From positions 26,267,759-26,331,758 of the forward strand of contig CM048744.1 in NCBI GenBank assembly GCA_026315105.1: DNA of 64,000 bases, given 5' to 3'. This stretch comes from Locusta migratoria. Its lineage: Eukaryota; Arthropoda; Insecta; Orthoptera; Acrididae. Below are positions 32,963-44,345 of this stretch, one piece after another; position 1 is the first letter of the stretch; every line of letters starts with the position of its first letter. The notes below the pieces were generated by a model. That model made no database searches, had not been told where the DNA came from, and saw only the letters and a list, made by a program, of their open reading frames with translations. The translations under genes were made by a program, and so were the position numbers.

Positions 32963-34180
32963 AAACTATCAAAGACATCTGAGAAGACAATAGATTCGGC
33001 CATCTCATTCTCAGTTGCTAAAATTGTTAGATGATTAAGACGACTTTGACCTCTTGCGCTGCTTTTCCAAAGTTCGTCAATTTGGTAAACGATCTTTCAG
33101 ACATAGACACTGTTCTGTAATGGTACAAAAGAGAGTAATTCCAACACATAGGTAAAAAACCTGGCTTGAACAATTTTCTCGCCGGCCGCGGGGACTGAGG
33201 CGCTTCAGTCACGGTCTGCACGGCCAATACGGTCGGGGGTTCGAATACCCCCTCGGGAATGGATATTTGTGCCGTCCTAGTTCGTAAGTAGTTCATAAGT
33301 AGTTTGTAAGTTTAGGGACTGATGACCCCGTAGTTAAGTCCCATAGACTATACAAACATTTGAACAATTTTCTCGTGTTGGAGTTAAAAAGCTCTCTGGT
33401 TGGAAAACTGTTCTATTGACGCTCTTAACATGTACAATTTTTTCAATTAATCTGCCTGAACCTGATAAGTCTGAAGAATATTTTGAGAGAAGAATGGTGG
33501 TTTTAATTTTATGTTAATCATTTCCTAGGTCCATAAAATCGAAAACTAGTGAAAACAGATCACAAATTTCTTTTCAGCTCTTGAATTGAATTGTCAAGTC
33601 TTCCTTGATATAATCCAAAAGTGAAAGGAAAACAAATAATTTGAACTCATTTGATGCTTCAAGGGGTAGGTGTTGAGCCTTGAGGTGTCTTTTCCATCTG
33701 CACTGGGTTACCTTTTTTTGTATAACAAACCCTGGTGAAATACAAGTTACTTAGACAACTGCTTCAGCTTCATTCAAATTGTTTCCGACAAATCTTGAAG
33801 GACCTTTATTTAATTAAGTAAAGTGTTAGTTACGTATCTACGTAGCGAGAAATGCCTTTGTTTTGTATAATGTCGTTCTTGTAACGAGTAGAGGCAAAGA
33901 CCTCATGTCGAAACTGGCATCAATCGGTCTTTGAGAGATCCAAGTCCCAAAATAGCACTTCTTGTTTATAGAGTTAATGTGGGCACCTCATCCAGTTGGA
34001 ACAAGCCAAAAAATGAGAGTATTAAAAAATAGTGCTTCAAAACCGGTCGAACATTAAAATTGCCAGCACAAATTTCATGAATCTCTTATGACTAACGGTT
34101 TCTCAGAAATACCTGTTTTGAATTTTAGACTATTACATAAATAATATTGTAAAATTTCATTGCATAATTTTTGTTTTTCG
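32963..34180 (-). pseudogene. hAT-type transposase remnant, split by a SINE
   Basis: The reverse strand near 32995-33120 reads VSMSERSFTKLTNFGKAAQE, then after a frame change LTILATENEMAE. The S-x-E-R-S-F-x-K-L and I-EN-MA motifs are typical of the hAT dimerisation domain. Sequence to about 34180 is probably upstream transposase but is too decayed to read. A SINE (33182-33363) interrupts it. Confidence 0.45.
33182..33363 (+). mobile_element. tRNA-derived SINE, head type A, truncated head
   Basis: The head 'gccggccgcggggactgagg' lacks part of the usual 'tggccgag' segment. The direct repeat caattttctcg flanks it (33171-33181 and 33365-33375), extending to ttgaacaattttctcg because the SINE tail itself ends in 'ttgaac'. 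Confidence 0.85.
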
Positions 34181-34197
34181 AGTGTGACATTTTTTTA

Positions 34198-34388
34198 AAT
34201 GTTTGTAAATCTATCGGACCAAACTGCGTGGTCATCAGTCCGTAGCTTACAAACTACTTAAACTAAGTTAAACTAACCTAAGGACAACACACACACCCAT
34301 TCCCCAGGGAGGACTCGAACCCCCACGGCGAGCAACCGCGCGCTCCGCAGCGAGACGCTTTACACCGCTCGGCTACTCCACCGCGGCG
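34198..34388 (-). mobile_element. tRNA-derived SINE, head type B
   Basis: A nearly consensus reverse copy ending in 'ggctactccaccgcggc'. Confidence 0.85.
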
Positions 34389-34606
34389 TTAATGTCTGTG
34401 TCTGGATCCGGGGACCACCCAGCCCCACCGTTGTGGGTGCCATGCTTGAGGCATAACATGTTATGAGTGATAGTCGGCCCACTTTCCCGCTTTGCACACG
34501 TAAGTTGAAACCTTCTGCCGCTATAGATATCGCGAATTGAAGCGTCCAACACGGTGGTTGGTGAGGTAACTGTTGTCAATGCATGAGAAACTGTAAGAAT
34601 CACTTT

Positions 34607-34654
34607 GGGTGGTTTGGTTTTGAAAGGGACTAAACGACAAAGGTTATCAGTGCC
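34607..34654 (-). mobile_element. 48-bp SINE tail insertion
   Basis: Only a SINE 3' tail is present ('gggactaaacgac' and 'ggttatcagtgcc'). The 12-bp perfect direct repeat aagaatcacttt flanks it (34595-34606 and 34655-34666), so it is a real, very short retroposition event. Confidence 0.75.
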
Positions 34655-34666
34655 AAGAATCACTTT

Positions 34667-35744
34667 ACCTTATATATGCTCGAAACCAAGTAGGCATCTT
34701 CGGCTTCTCTAGTGCATATGGCTTCAATAGGAGTTTCCACATACACCTTGGTATATAACTGTGACAAACTGCAACCTCCCCATGTAATCGTAATTAAATT
34801 TATTTTCGACGAATAAGCTCCTCTCGCGTTATAAAGTTACGAGTTGTTAGGTCAAGTTGTGTGATTTGAGAGGTGCGGATATGTGGGAAATGAGCACAAG
34901 GACGGGGGTGGAATGGCAGACCCCTGCTCACAAACACTGAAATGTGCCCTTAAAGAGGTCTGGCATCTTGACAAACAAATACCCACCAAAATATAACGAA
35001 AAATAGGGAATCTAACTATTGAATCACATCCAGGTTAATTTAAAATTTTCTTAATTTATTTCACATAAAGAATCAGTATTAGAATAAGATCCATTAATTT
35101 ACGAAAATAGGAACAGTTCTCAGAACTTTAAAATGTGAAACAATTTCAGATTAGAGTAATTGAATAAATACAAAAATGACACTAATAAATGACTGGCAAG
35201 TTCCTACTCTAACTGTAGTTTCGAACAGCGGCAAATACCTCACGACACGAAGCAGACCAAGGTAGAGTGCTATATTTACGAGCGCTTTCCACACAAAACG
35301 ATGTTTAAGAAAACCGCCAAAAGGAAGACTCCTAACTGTCGCCCAGATAAGCAGCTGCAAGCAATACTCAGCCAAATGCTGCTGGAGCCGCGAGAACTGT
35401 GCGTTGGAGTGCTGCAAGTCGCGGTCCGATTGAAACAAAAAACTTCTCAGGACAGAATCGTGAATGCCCTACTCTGAGCCTCCGTGTCCACGGTAAGCAC
35501 AGTGTCTGACGAAACCACAGGCTCGTCTATGACTCGCCAACTCAGGCTGTGTGTACTAGACACAAGATTCTCGAGTGCGCAATTGACACCACAGCTAGGA
35601 ATAACGTTATCAGCACATCGGTGCTGCTGATTCAAACTGGCTGACACAAGTTTCAGACGGTGCCTGAAAAGTGAATCTGAAACTGCAAGTCCACAAAACC
35701 CAATAGGTGGAAAAATAACCGAAGCGTCAAACGATTCCTCGCAA
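34667..35744. other. Unassigned stretch
   Basis: Frames 35151-35438 and 35447-35779 on the minus strand have no homology I recognise. No repeat ends were found. Confidence 0.3.
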
Positions 35745-35935
35745 AAAAGGGGGTGGTGCGACTTGAACATCCGCTGCACTCTCCGACTCTCAATCCTCCA
35801 GACTTATTCCTATTCCCTCGAGTCAAAAGTCTTTCAGCTTCTCACGTTTCCGATTTACTCTGCCGGGAGCACCGAAATGCACTCCACAATCAGGTAGTTA
35901 GACGAGTGAGATGGGACATTTTTCATTTTCGCCCA
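35745..35935 (+). pseudogene. Mariner C-terminal fragment
   Basis: The plus frame reads VRLEHPLHSPTLNPPDLFLF then PRVKSLSA. It is a close relative of 29610-29845 and keeps the PPD catalytic Asp, but has no N-terminal part and diverges after 'gtcaaaag'. Confidence 0.6.
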
Positions 35936-35959
35936 TAAATGACACTGTGATAGACATAT

Positions 35960-37010
35960 TTTTTTCTAATCAAAATATCCACGGGTGTACTGCCGGTCTA
36001 CAGTGTCCAACGGGCACAATATTTCGGCGATCATACAAGTCGCCATCATCAGGTGAACTGACGGACTGAGCCCCTGGAAACGCGCCGGCACGGAGATCAG
36101 CACGCTACGGTGGCTCGAAGGGACCTGGGTTCTAGCCCGGTGGCGGGAGATTTAAATACCCTCCGCCTGCGGGGGGCCCCTCCGTGGTCCGCGCCCCGCG
36201 CCGCGATCGCGCAGTGGAACCGATTGCGCCGGCGTCTGAGATGACGTCGGTGTGAGGGCTCTGTCTGCCGCGGTCGTCACTACGTAACGTTTGCTAGATT
36301 TACTCTTAATTAACCCAATCGCTGGTTCTCAAGCTTTGCTAAGATTCTAGCCACAGTCACAGTTTATGAGGTCGTCACTTGTGCGAATTTCAATGGCCTC
36401 TCTAACTACGCAGTCCCAGTATCTCGACGTCTGTACCAGAATCCTAGTGTGTTCATACTCCATGGCGTGATTCTCCGACAGACAGTGTTCAGCGACCGCC
36501 GACTTGCTCGGATACATCAATCGTGTGTGCCTCTGGTGTTCAAGGCATCGATTCTCGACGGTACGCATCGTCTGTCTAATATATGACTTGCCACACTGAC
36601 ACGGAATCTAGTACACACTGGCGTTCCTCAAACCGAGATCATCTTTGGCGCTCCCCACCAGTGCACGAATTTTGTTCGCCGGGCAAAAGACAGTTCCAAC
36701 CTGGTGTTTGTCCAAATTTCGGGCGACCTTCCCCGAGAGTGCGCCGGTATATGGAATAAACGCAGTGCCTACCTCCTCCCTCGTGTTTTCATCCGTTTCC
36801 ACAGGTTGTGCTGTAGTGGTTGGGCGGAGAGCTCGCTGAATCTGCCACTCTGAGTACCCATTTTTTCGGAATACAGTTCTCAGGTGTTCCAATTCCTGAG
36901 GTAGACTCTTTGCGTCGGAGGTAGTGCGCGCCCGATGTACTAGAGTTTTAAGTACCCCATGTCTCTGTGAGAGGTGGTGACATCTGTCTGTGTGTAAATA
37001 CATATTCTCC
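35960..37010 (-). mobile_element. Penelope-like element with GIY-YIG endonuclease
   Basis: The reverse strand holds the RT-to-endonuclease linker (36608-37003: ARTTSDAKSLPQELEHLRTV, FRKNGYSEWQIQRA), then IPCQCGKSYIRQTMRTVENR, then SAVAEHCLSENHAMEYEHT and WDCVVREAIEI. This is the GIY-YIG nuclease of Penelope-like elements. A stop separates the two parts (VY-stop-IPC), and the second signature is YIR rather than YIG. The RT core is missing (5' truncation near 37010). A terminal segment with a hammerhead-like motif lies at 35990-36060. Confidence 0.8.
35995..36062 (-). ncRNA. Hammerhead-like motif, Penelope terminal region (degenerate)
   Basis: The reverse strand reads CUGAUGA, one unpaired U, a 5-bp stem GGCGA/UCGCC and then GAAA, the conserved core and stem II of a hammerhead ribozyme. 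A GUH cleavage triplet and a good stem I are not evident. It is best seen as a decayed copy. Hammerheads are known in Penelope-like element termini. Confidence 0.35.
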
Positions 37011-37139
37011 GTTTCCTAGTTAGCGATGAGGTAGAGATTTCCCGTACTCCTATTCCCGAGTTTACCGTGAATATCGGGCATCTGATAGAAGATCTTTGTG
37101 GCCGAAAGAGGTCTGTTCAAGAAAGGAACGACGAATGAA

Positions 37140-37910
37140 GAGAGTCGTTTAACATGACACGAGTGCAACGCTTCCGCAAGTTGCTTTGGATTTCAGTGCT
37201 GGGCAATTTTCGAATGTCAGTGTGTGAACCAGTCAACAAAACAGGATCTATACGGGCTTTTGGAACAGAACGTTCACTCTTGTACATTTGTTGATGTATG
37301 ACACAAAGCGTTACGCATGACCTGCGGCCAGCAACACTGACAATGGATTGCCGAAGTCTGGAAACCTAATGACACATCTGACGAGTTTCTTTTCCAGTGT
37401 TATGCAGCGGATTGACATCCCCAGATAACCGTAGACGCTGCATGTCAGCAAGGGACTGTAGGAGCTGGTGAGTGCTCTGTAATGGTGAGGGGCGTGTGCA
37501 GTTGGAGTGATGTGCGACACCTGGTACGTCTAGACACGACCCTGGCTGGTGACACATACATACATATCCTAGCTCATCACCAGCATCCACTCACGCCCAT
37601 TGTGTATGGGCTATTCTGGCAAGACAATGCAACACTGCACACGTTCTGAATTTTTACAGAATGCCTCCAAACACACTCTTCTCAGCTTAAACACCTCCAC
37701 TGGCCAACAAACTCCCCACACGTCAGCATTATTGAGCATATCTCGGATGCTTTACTACATGCAATTCAGAAGAGATCTACACTCTCCTCATACCCTTATG
37801 AATTTATGGACATTAGTGCATGGCGCATGGTGTCAATTCCCTCCAGAATGATTTAAGGTATCAGTCAAGTCCATGCCACGCCATGTTGCGCCACTTGATC
37901 ACGTTATGTG
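37140..37910 (+). pseudogene. Tc1-like transposase remnant, second family
   Basis: Broken plus frames read SDEFLFQCYAAD (first-Asp region), then WSDVRHLVRLDTTLAGDTYI, then FWQDNATLH (second Asp), then SIIEHISDAL (Glu region) and an ending like HAMLRHLI. The order matches a full transposase, but at least three frame changes occur. It differs in sequence from copies A-C. Confidence 0.6.
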
Positions 37911-38590
37911 ACATGACCTATCTTTCTCGCTGGCCTCACGCAGTACTAGGCGCCGATAAGTACACAGACGTAATCGTTACTTATCGTCAATGGGTTGTAT
38001 TGACAACAACAAAAATGTGTAGTCTTGTAAGTCCACTGCCTGCCTCTTTAGAAGAACTGTATCTCTTCACTGACAGACAAAGGCGTCTTCAATGTGTAAT
38101 GTGTCTCAAAACTCTTGTTTCCGTTAAAAACTCCAATCATAGCGTGATTACAGTCGTCTCCAAACGCTTTAGAGAAGGAATTGCGATTGTGCATTACTCC
38201 TTTTTCAGTGCACTACCAAATGCAATCCAATTAGAAATAAATGACATGCAAATTTCAATAATATTAAAGGTCGGATATTGCGGATAAGCCAAGATCGCTT
38301 AAAACTCTTATCTAGATGACCAGCTTCGGCAGAATTAAAAGTAGTACCTGTGCGATTTTATCACAGAAGTATATATGTTTCTTGAGATTTTTTTTCTTTA
38401 TTTGGACAGCAAGGAAAAGTAGCAATAAGTAAATAAAACGCGAGATTTTTGTGTCATTCACATATCGATTTAACCAAGAGCGGAAATCAAGCTCAAAGTA
38501 CCAGCAAATAAGGCTCTAAGTCGGACACTTCTAAAATATTTCTCTAATCTTGAACAAAACAACACTGTCAGCATAAGCTACGTGTTTCGT
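37911..38590. other. Unassigned stretch
   Basis: The frame at 37820-38287 starts in the Tc1-like remnant. Its later part has no known homologue. No other signal is seen. Confidence 0.3.
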
Positions 38591-38609
38591 TTATCATTAC
38601 AATAACGGC

Positions 38610-38893
38610 GCTTATCTCTGAGGCGTTGGCTATTTACGAAACTCCAATCGCCAACATTCTCCTCCGAATGCTAAAATATATTGTTGACTCCCACTTACAT
38701 AGGTAGAAATGATCATCAGAATAAAATACGAGAAATCAGAGCTCGAACAGAGAGATTCAGGTGTTCTTTCTTCTCGCGCACTATGCGAGAATGGAATGGG
38801 AGATAAATAGTATAACGGTGGTTCGATGAACCCTCTGCCAGGCACTTAAATGTAATTTTCAGAGTATCCCACGTAGATGTAGATGTAGATCAT
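38610..38893 (+). mobile_element. CR1/jockey-like LINE 3' end with (gtagat)n tail
   Basis: The plus strand reads the final R-T-E-R-F-R-C-S-F-F-S-R-T-M-R-E-W-N-G-R segment. The 3' UTR then ends in three 'gtagat' units. It mirrors 47579-47900 on the other strand. Confidence 0.7.
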
Positions 38894-39825
38894 TCTCAGG
38901 GAATGAAAATGGCGGATTCGCCAGCCTGTGTTGTTAGAAGCTCTACGCTGGGCTCTAACGTCACGCAAAACTGCAGCCGTACTCCAATTGCCGCCACGGG
39001 AAACACCTGCCATCTTTCTCCATTCGTTTCCGTGTCCAGATCAAATTTCGTTTTTCCAGTCGTTAGCCACTGCCATGGCTTTTTCATTGGCTTGTAGCAG
39101 CACACTGAAACTGCAGGGCTGAGACAATAGTCGGCACACCAACAGTCATGCCTCGTCCTGAACCTCTCCGCATTCACAAAGAGCAATGTCATCGTTAGTC
39201 AGCAGACCCCACATGCGCAGATTAGTTTTACATCTGGGTACACCAGCCCTCAGCCTGTTTATTGTTCTCCAGACTGTATAAGGAATGTTGTTTCCAGGTG
39301 CCAATTTCTCTCTTGGCGTTATTGGCAGTGCGGTTTGTTCATTCTTCCATTTACAGACTCTTATCTCCTGCGAACCGTCAAGGATCTTGGTTCATGCTAT
39401 GAAGGTGTTTCTAGGATTAAGCCTCCGAGAGTGAGTGACGTGTCCATTCAGTGGGTGTCGATAATCTTTCTTTGTTCTCTCAGCGTCTGCTGCAACATGC
39501 CTGCTGATCCTGGGTGGAAAAATTACAGAAAGGTGGTACATATGACCTGTTGGTGTGGGTGTGATACAGCTTGTAACAATGGTGATAGTCTCCTTTACAC
39601 TTACACCGACCTGTTTAGCGTGCGCGGATGCATCCCATACTGGTGCTGCATATTCTGCAGCTGAGACACGCAGAGCAAGTGCCGATGTTCTCAGTACTGA
39701 TGGCTGAGCTTCCCATTCATAGTTTGCCAGCCTGTTGCTGATGTTATTCCAGGACAAAGTATTGGCCTTGGTATTTTGGCAATATTGTTTGAAGGAAAGC
39801 GTTCGGTCAAGTTAACTCCAAGGTA
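38894..39825 (-). mobile_element. Jockey-like LINE, RT C-terminus, interrupted by Tc1 copy C
   Basis: The reverse strand reads YLGVNLTERF at the Tc1 boundary, then VLRTSALALRVSAAEYAAPV, then LNPRNTFIA, and a C-x-C-G cysteine tail near 39140-39230. The Tc1 inserted at the TA (39824-39825) inside the Y-L-G-V motif. The upstream part of this copy is not found beyond the Tc1. Confidence 0.65.
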
Positions 39826-40879
39826 CACTCCTGGCCATTAAAACTTCTACACGACAAAGATTACCTGCTGCAGACGCAAAATTTAACTGACAGGATAAAG
39901 GTCCGATTGTAGCCTATCGCGATTGCGGTTTAACGTATCACGACCGTGCTGCTCCCGCTGGTCGTGACCCAATGACTGTATCGGCGGGTGCAGGAGGGCA
40001 ATACGGTACACCGTGCTGGACACCAACGGCATCGTATCACTAACAGTCGAGATGAAAGGCATCTTATCCGCATGGCTGTAACTGATCGTGCAGCAACGTC
40101 TAGATCCCTGAGTCAACAGATGGGGACGTTTGCAAGACAACAACCATCTGCACGAACAGTTCGACGACGTTTGCAGCAGCATGGACTATCAGCTCGAAGA
40201 CCATGGCTGCGGCTACCCTTGACGCTGCATCACAGACAGGAGCGCCTGCGATGGTGTACGCAACGACCAACCTGGGTGCACGAATGGAAAAACGTCATTT
40301 TCTCGGATGAATGCGTATTCTGTTTTCAGCATCGAGATGGTCGCATCCGTGTTTGGCGACATCGCGGTGAACGCAATTTGGAAGCATGTATTCGTCATCG
40401 CCATACTGGCGTATCAACCGGCATGATGGTATGGGGTGCCATCGGTTACACGTCTCGATCACCTCTTTTTCGCATGGACGCAACTTTGAAGAGTGGCCGT
40501 TACATTTCAGATGTGTTACGACCGTGGCTCTACCCTTCATTCGATCTCTGCGAAACCCTACATTTCAGCAGGATAATGCACGACCGCATGTTGCAGGTCC
40601 TGTACGGGCCTTTCTGGATACGGAAAATGTTGGATGCTGCCCTGGCCAGCACATTCTCCAGATCTGTCACCAACTGAAAACGTCTGGCCAATGTTGGCCG
40701 AGCAACTGGCTCGTCACAATACTCCAGTCACTACTCTTGATGAACTGAGGTACCGTGTTGAAGCTGCTTGGGCATCTGTACCTGTACACGCCATCCAAGC
40801 TCTGTTTGACTCAATGACCAGTCGTATGGAGGTCGTTATTACCGCCAGACGTGGTTGTCCTGGTACTGATTTCTCAGGA
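39826..40879 (+). pseudogene. Tc1-like transposon, copy C (best-preserved transposase)
   Basis: It starts with the Tc1 terminus 'cactcctggccattaaaac' after TA. About 230 bp of the 5' region is deleted compared with copy B. The long frame (39988-40677) carries FSDECVFCF (first Asp), the MVWGAIGYTSRSP block and, in a second register, FQQDNARPHVAGPVRAFL. One frameshift follows, then LPWPAHSPDLSPTENVW. Joining across the shift would give the DD34E spacing of the family. It is 3'-truncated at about 40879, so the right terminus is missing. Confidence 0.8.
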
Positions 40880-41840
40880 GCTTCTTGGGACTGGAATATC
40901 TGTTCCATTAGTGAAATCTGTACCACAGCCCAGATGGAATTTCCGAACGGCTGATCGGCAGCAATTTGCGAACCATTTGGACAAATTCATTAATATTATT
41001 CCATCAGAACCTAACAACTACAACCGATTCGTTGGAGCAGTAGTAACTACTGCAGAAGTATTTATTCCTCGTGGATACAGGAAGGAATATATACCTGGGT
41101 GGAACGAGCATTGTGAACAACATTATGAAGAATACTGTAAAAGCGGAGATAGTGACATCGCAGATGATCTCCTCCACATTGATACGATGGCACGCTGGTC
41201 TGATTCGATGCAAAATTTGAACTTTAGAAACTCAAGCAGAAAGGCCTGGAGATATCTAGATGCTCCACCAAGTTTTCTTAATAAGCACCAGGCCTTTCTG
41301 CTTGAGTTTTGAAAATTCTTATTTTGCATCGTATCTTCAACGGAACTGTACTATAACAAAACAATTTCCAAAATATCTTGGAATCACCCTTGACCGTACT
41401 TTTTAATCCAGAAAACACCTTGAAAATCTGTCAAGATCAGGATACGGAACAATATCATCCAAAAATTATGTGGCATGACATGTGCTACGTTGCGAATGTC
41501 GTCAACAGCGCTGGTCTTTTCAGCTGCTGAATATTGTGATCCAGTGTGGATGAACAGCTCGCTTTGCGGACTCAGTGCATAAATGGGGGTTTGTGGAGTC
41601 GTCAGGATGTGATTATGGAACCTTGAAGCAGACGATCAGGCACATCAGGGAAGAGTGCCCTCTGAGAGCCTTCCAAGCACCTGGAGTGATTTCATGAGGG
41701 CTGACCCTGCAGCGGTGATCTGGATTAGGAACTTTGATGTTAAAATCTAGATGGTTTTTTGAATTTTATGTGTATATATTATGACTTCTAGCCTGTGTAA
41801 GTATTATCCGTTTTTATGTTAACGCTGCATGTAAGCCATA
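40880..41840 (+). mobile_element. Jockey-like LINE with internal deletion and inverted segment
   Basis: An open frame (40851-41312) reads the endonuclease-to-RT linker: LDKFINIIPSEPNNYNRFVG, IPRGYRKEYIPGWNEHCEQH, MQNLNFRNSSRKAWRYL. After an inverted segment it jumps to the end of the RT (YLGITLDRTF at 41375) and the C-terminal cysteine tail (41590-41720, T-I-R-H-I-R-E-E-C-P-L-R-A-F), followed by a 3' UTR with 'aaaataaaaataaataaatg'. The whole RT core is absent. Confidence 0.7.
41212..41336. repeat. Short inverted duplication within the LINE
   Basis: The arm 'ctcaagcagaaaggcctgg' (within 41212-41251) recurs as its reverse complement (within 41290-41336). Both strands therefore encode the N-S-S-R-K-A-W motif. 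The reverse reading continues as LLRKLGGAS. Confidence 0.8.
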
Positions 41841-41879
41841 CGAAAAATAAAAATAAATAAATGAATAATATTTACTTAC

Positions 41880-42170
41880 AATACACAAATGGTAGAGTGC
41901 CAAATTACAAATCCAGAGGTGACGGGTTCGATCCCCGCCAGGTCCTAGGATTTTTATCTGTCACTTTCCACTTCTTTCACCTCTGGCAGTGTTGCTAATG
42001 TGAAAAAGAAAGTAGCACCGTTGTTCGCAACCCACGTTAAACTGTAGGTCCCCCAATAACTGGCTGGGTAAGTCAGGTCGGAGGAAGGCAACGGCATACC
42101 ACCTCCAAACAGAACCATGCCTAGTATAAAGCACTGTCGTGTTCAAACCAATCTTCGGATCGTTGAGTTC
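41880..42170 (+). mobile_element. tRNA-like SINE, fourth type
   Basis: The head contains 'aaatggtagagtgcc' (A-box-like) and 'gacgggttcgatccccgcc' (B-box-like), followed by a body unlike the other SINEs. Possible flanking repeats are 'tttacttaca' (left) and 'tttaccttaca' (right). Confidence 0.5.
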
Positions 42171-42559
42171 TTTACCTTACATAACTGTGTGCTCGGTCCG
42201 GGTTCCCAGCTTTTGCGAAACAGTTAATGATCCTTTTTTTTTTCAGAATCTCTCGGGAAAATAAATGTTCTGTAGCCACCTCTGGAATGATCTGAGCAGT
42301 GTATGGCAACACAACCACCCATAATGTCGTGATATAGTGCCGGGACGCAAATCCTATAGCACTGCAGTATTTTTAACATAGGAGCTAAGGGAATAAAAAT
42401 GGCGGATGCGTCAGCCCAGTCGGCTGCTTCACTCGCACGCATGCTCGCCGCAGCCGTGTGCCCCACGCGACAACAGCTCACGGCCGACAAGCGATGCCCC
42501 GGGAGCAACTGAGCTTACGAGCGAGCGGCTAGCAGTTCCTCGGCCCTTCAGGGTAGTTC
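42171..42559. other. Unassigned stretch
   Basis: No gene is recognised. 'aaaatggcggatgcgtcagcc' near 42397 resembles 38908-38925 in the LINE region, so part may be LINE-derived. Confidence 0.3.
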
Positions 42560-42900
42560 TCTAATTGTCACCCTGTCTGAGCCGAATCGGTCGGTGGAGT
42601 CTGACAGCGAGAGCTGCGCCGCCGCTCCCCAGCAGAGGGCGGAGCTCGCCGCCGCGCCATGCCACGTCCGCGCCCTTGCACTGTTTGTGCGTGCGTGCAG
42701 ACGACGCCAGCTGCGGCCGGCTAATTATGCCCGCGGCACGTCTGCCAGAGCCCTCGCGGCTCCGCTAATGAGGTTAAGACAGGACCGCGCCGCGTCGGCG
42801 AGATCAAAGGCGCGCGGCTGGCGGCTGGCGGCGCGCATGCGCAGCGGACGCCGCGCCGGCGCGGGCAGCTGACGGACGAGTGTCTGGCCGTGGCGGGCAC
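42560..42900. promoter_or_regulatory. CpG-rich island with TCF- and NRF1-type sites
   Basis: This very GC-rich, repeat-free block contains AGATCAAAGG (42801-42810), a full TCF/pangolin consensus. It also has the self-complementary GCGCATGCGC (42833-42842) and homeodomain-like 'ctaattatg' (42721) and 'gctaatgag' (42765). Frames on both strands are low-stop artefacts. It is a candidate promoter or enhancer and shares the NRF1-type palindrome with the island at 3125-3800. Confidence 0.4.
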
Positions 42901-43480
42901 CGGGAGCTGCCTACTACTCTGCCCGTCTCTCTCCAATAGCGCGCCCACCAGGCCAGCAGTCGCGAGTTTCGCGTAGGTGCAGAGGCTTGAAGTACCGCGG
43001 ACGCTCGGGGGTAGAGGGCGGGGGGTTTATAAAGTACCAAGTATTTTTTTGATAATTTAGTTCCAGGAAGACATCTGAAGATCACGTCCGTAATTTGAGA
43101 ACTTTTTTCTCCTTTATTGTCATTTTAATACCCGAACTAGGGAGTCTAGCTGCAGCATCATCCACCGCTCTTCAGCCTACATAAATTTTACAATAGATAT
43201 GATGATATGTTAAAATTTAATGGAGATTATAACGGCGAATTTAAAAAATATATGTATGTGGTGACAAATGTGGAGATTAAAACATAGACATAGGCGAATA
43301 AATACATTCAGACTTTAAAATGTTGGCCACAGTGGCATAAAATCACATTGATGGGCACAACGGAGAACAAAAATGGAGACACAGGATGAAACACACTTGT
43401 CCTTTTTGTGGTGATCTCAACCACACTGAATAGATGTATGGCACAGCACTGTCGACGATGCACACGTGAAGACCGCTGCA
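42901..43480. other. Unassigned stretch
   Basis: GC content falls gradually from the island. A G-run lies near 43010-43025. No gene is seen. Confidence 0.3.
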
Positions 43481-44345
43481 ATGGGTGAGGAAGCACAGGG
43501 TAGGGAGGTAGGACAGGAGGAGGGTTTACCAGCGGAGGGTGGGACAGAGGGTGTGTCTGATCTATGGGGGGATTGGGAGGATTAGGGTAGATAAGAGGGA
43601 TAGATATCGCGATGAAGGGCGTCAGCTGGAAGGGGAAAGTGACGAAAGTGAACCTGGGAGAGGATGTGGAGTGTCGGGAGGTGGAGGGAGGGAGTGATGC
43701 AGTGGTGTAAGCATGGCAGAGGCCAAGGATTGGTTAGGATGTGGTAGACCAGGGGGTTGCGGGACTCTCTTTCATGGAGATGCAGAGGATTCGAATATTT
43801 TCGAGTAATTGCGGAAGGTGATAGAAAAAAGTCATACAGGATCCACGAGGGGGAGGGGAGGCGAATACGGTAAGAGAGACGGGCACGCGTTCGTGGATTT
43901 GAAGGGATTTATAGTAAGCGGGAGGGAGGGGCGGAAATCCAGGCGGGGTGTAAGCTGCGTAGGGTGTGACGCAGGATGGAATGGTAGGTGTGGAGGGTGG
44001 TGGAGGGGTTGAGCTCCCACGTTCGGCCGGAGAGGAGCTTTACGAGTTTGGGGCGGTGTCGAACTGTGTGGGGGTGCGGAGTCCACGAAAGGGATCGATC
44101 GAGGGTGAGGCCAAGGTACTTGATTGTGGTGGATAGGACGATCATCGAGGGTAAGGTGAAAGTCATGGAGGTACATGGACAGGGTGGTACGACCTATGAA
44201 AATTCCCTGTGATTTATCGGGGTTTAGAGAAAGAAGCCATCGGTTACACCATTCGGAGAGCTTTGCGAGATGAGACTGGAGCAAGTGGTGGGAATGGCCG
44301 AGGCAGTGGTCAAGGGCTAGGAATGCGGTGTCTTCATATCGTAGG
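43481..44345 (-). mobile_element. Jockey-like LINE RT C-terminus and 3' UTR
   Basis: The reverse strand reads LQSHLAKLSEWCNRWLLSLN, PDKSQGIFIGR and, in another register, IKYLGLTLDRSLSWTPH followed by HSILRHTLRSLHPAWIS. These are the thumb motifs of jockey-type polymerases. The 43500-43800 part is purine-rich on the plus strand and represents the 3' UTR. At least one frameshift is present, near 44060-44100. Confidence 0.7.

Noticed and set aside
36645..36839. Plus-strand frame in the Penelope region
   Set aside because: It is the shadow of the minus-strand Penelope linker, which has recognisable family motifs.
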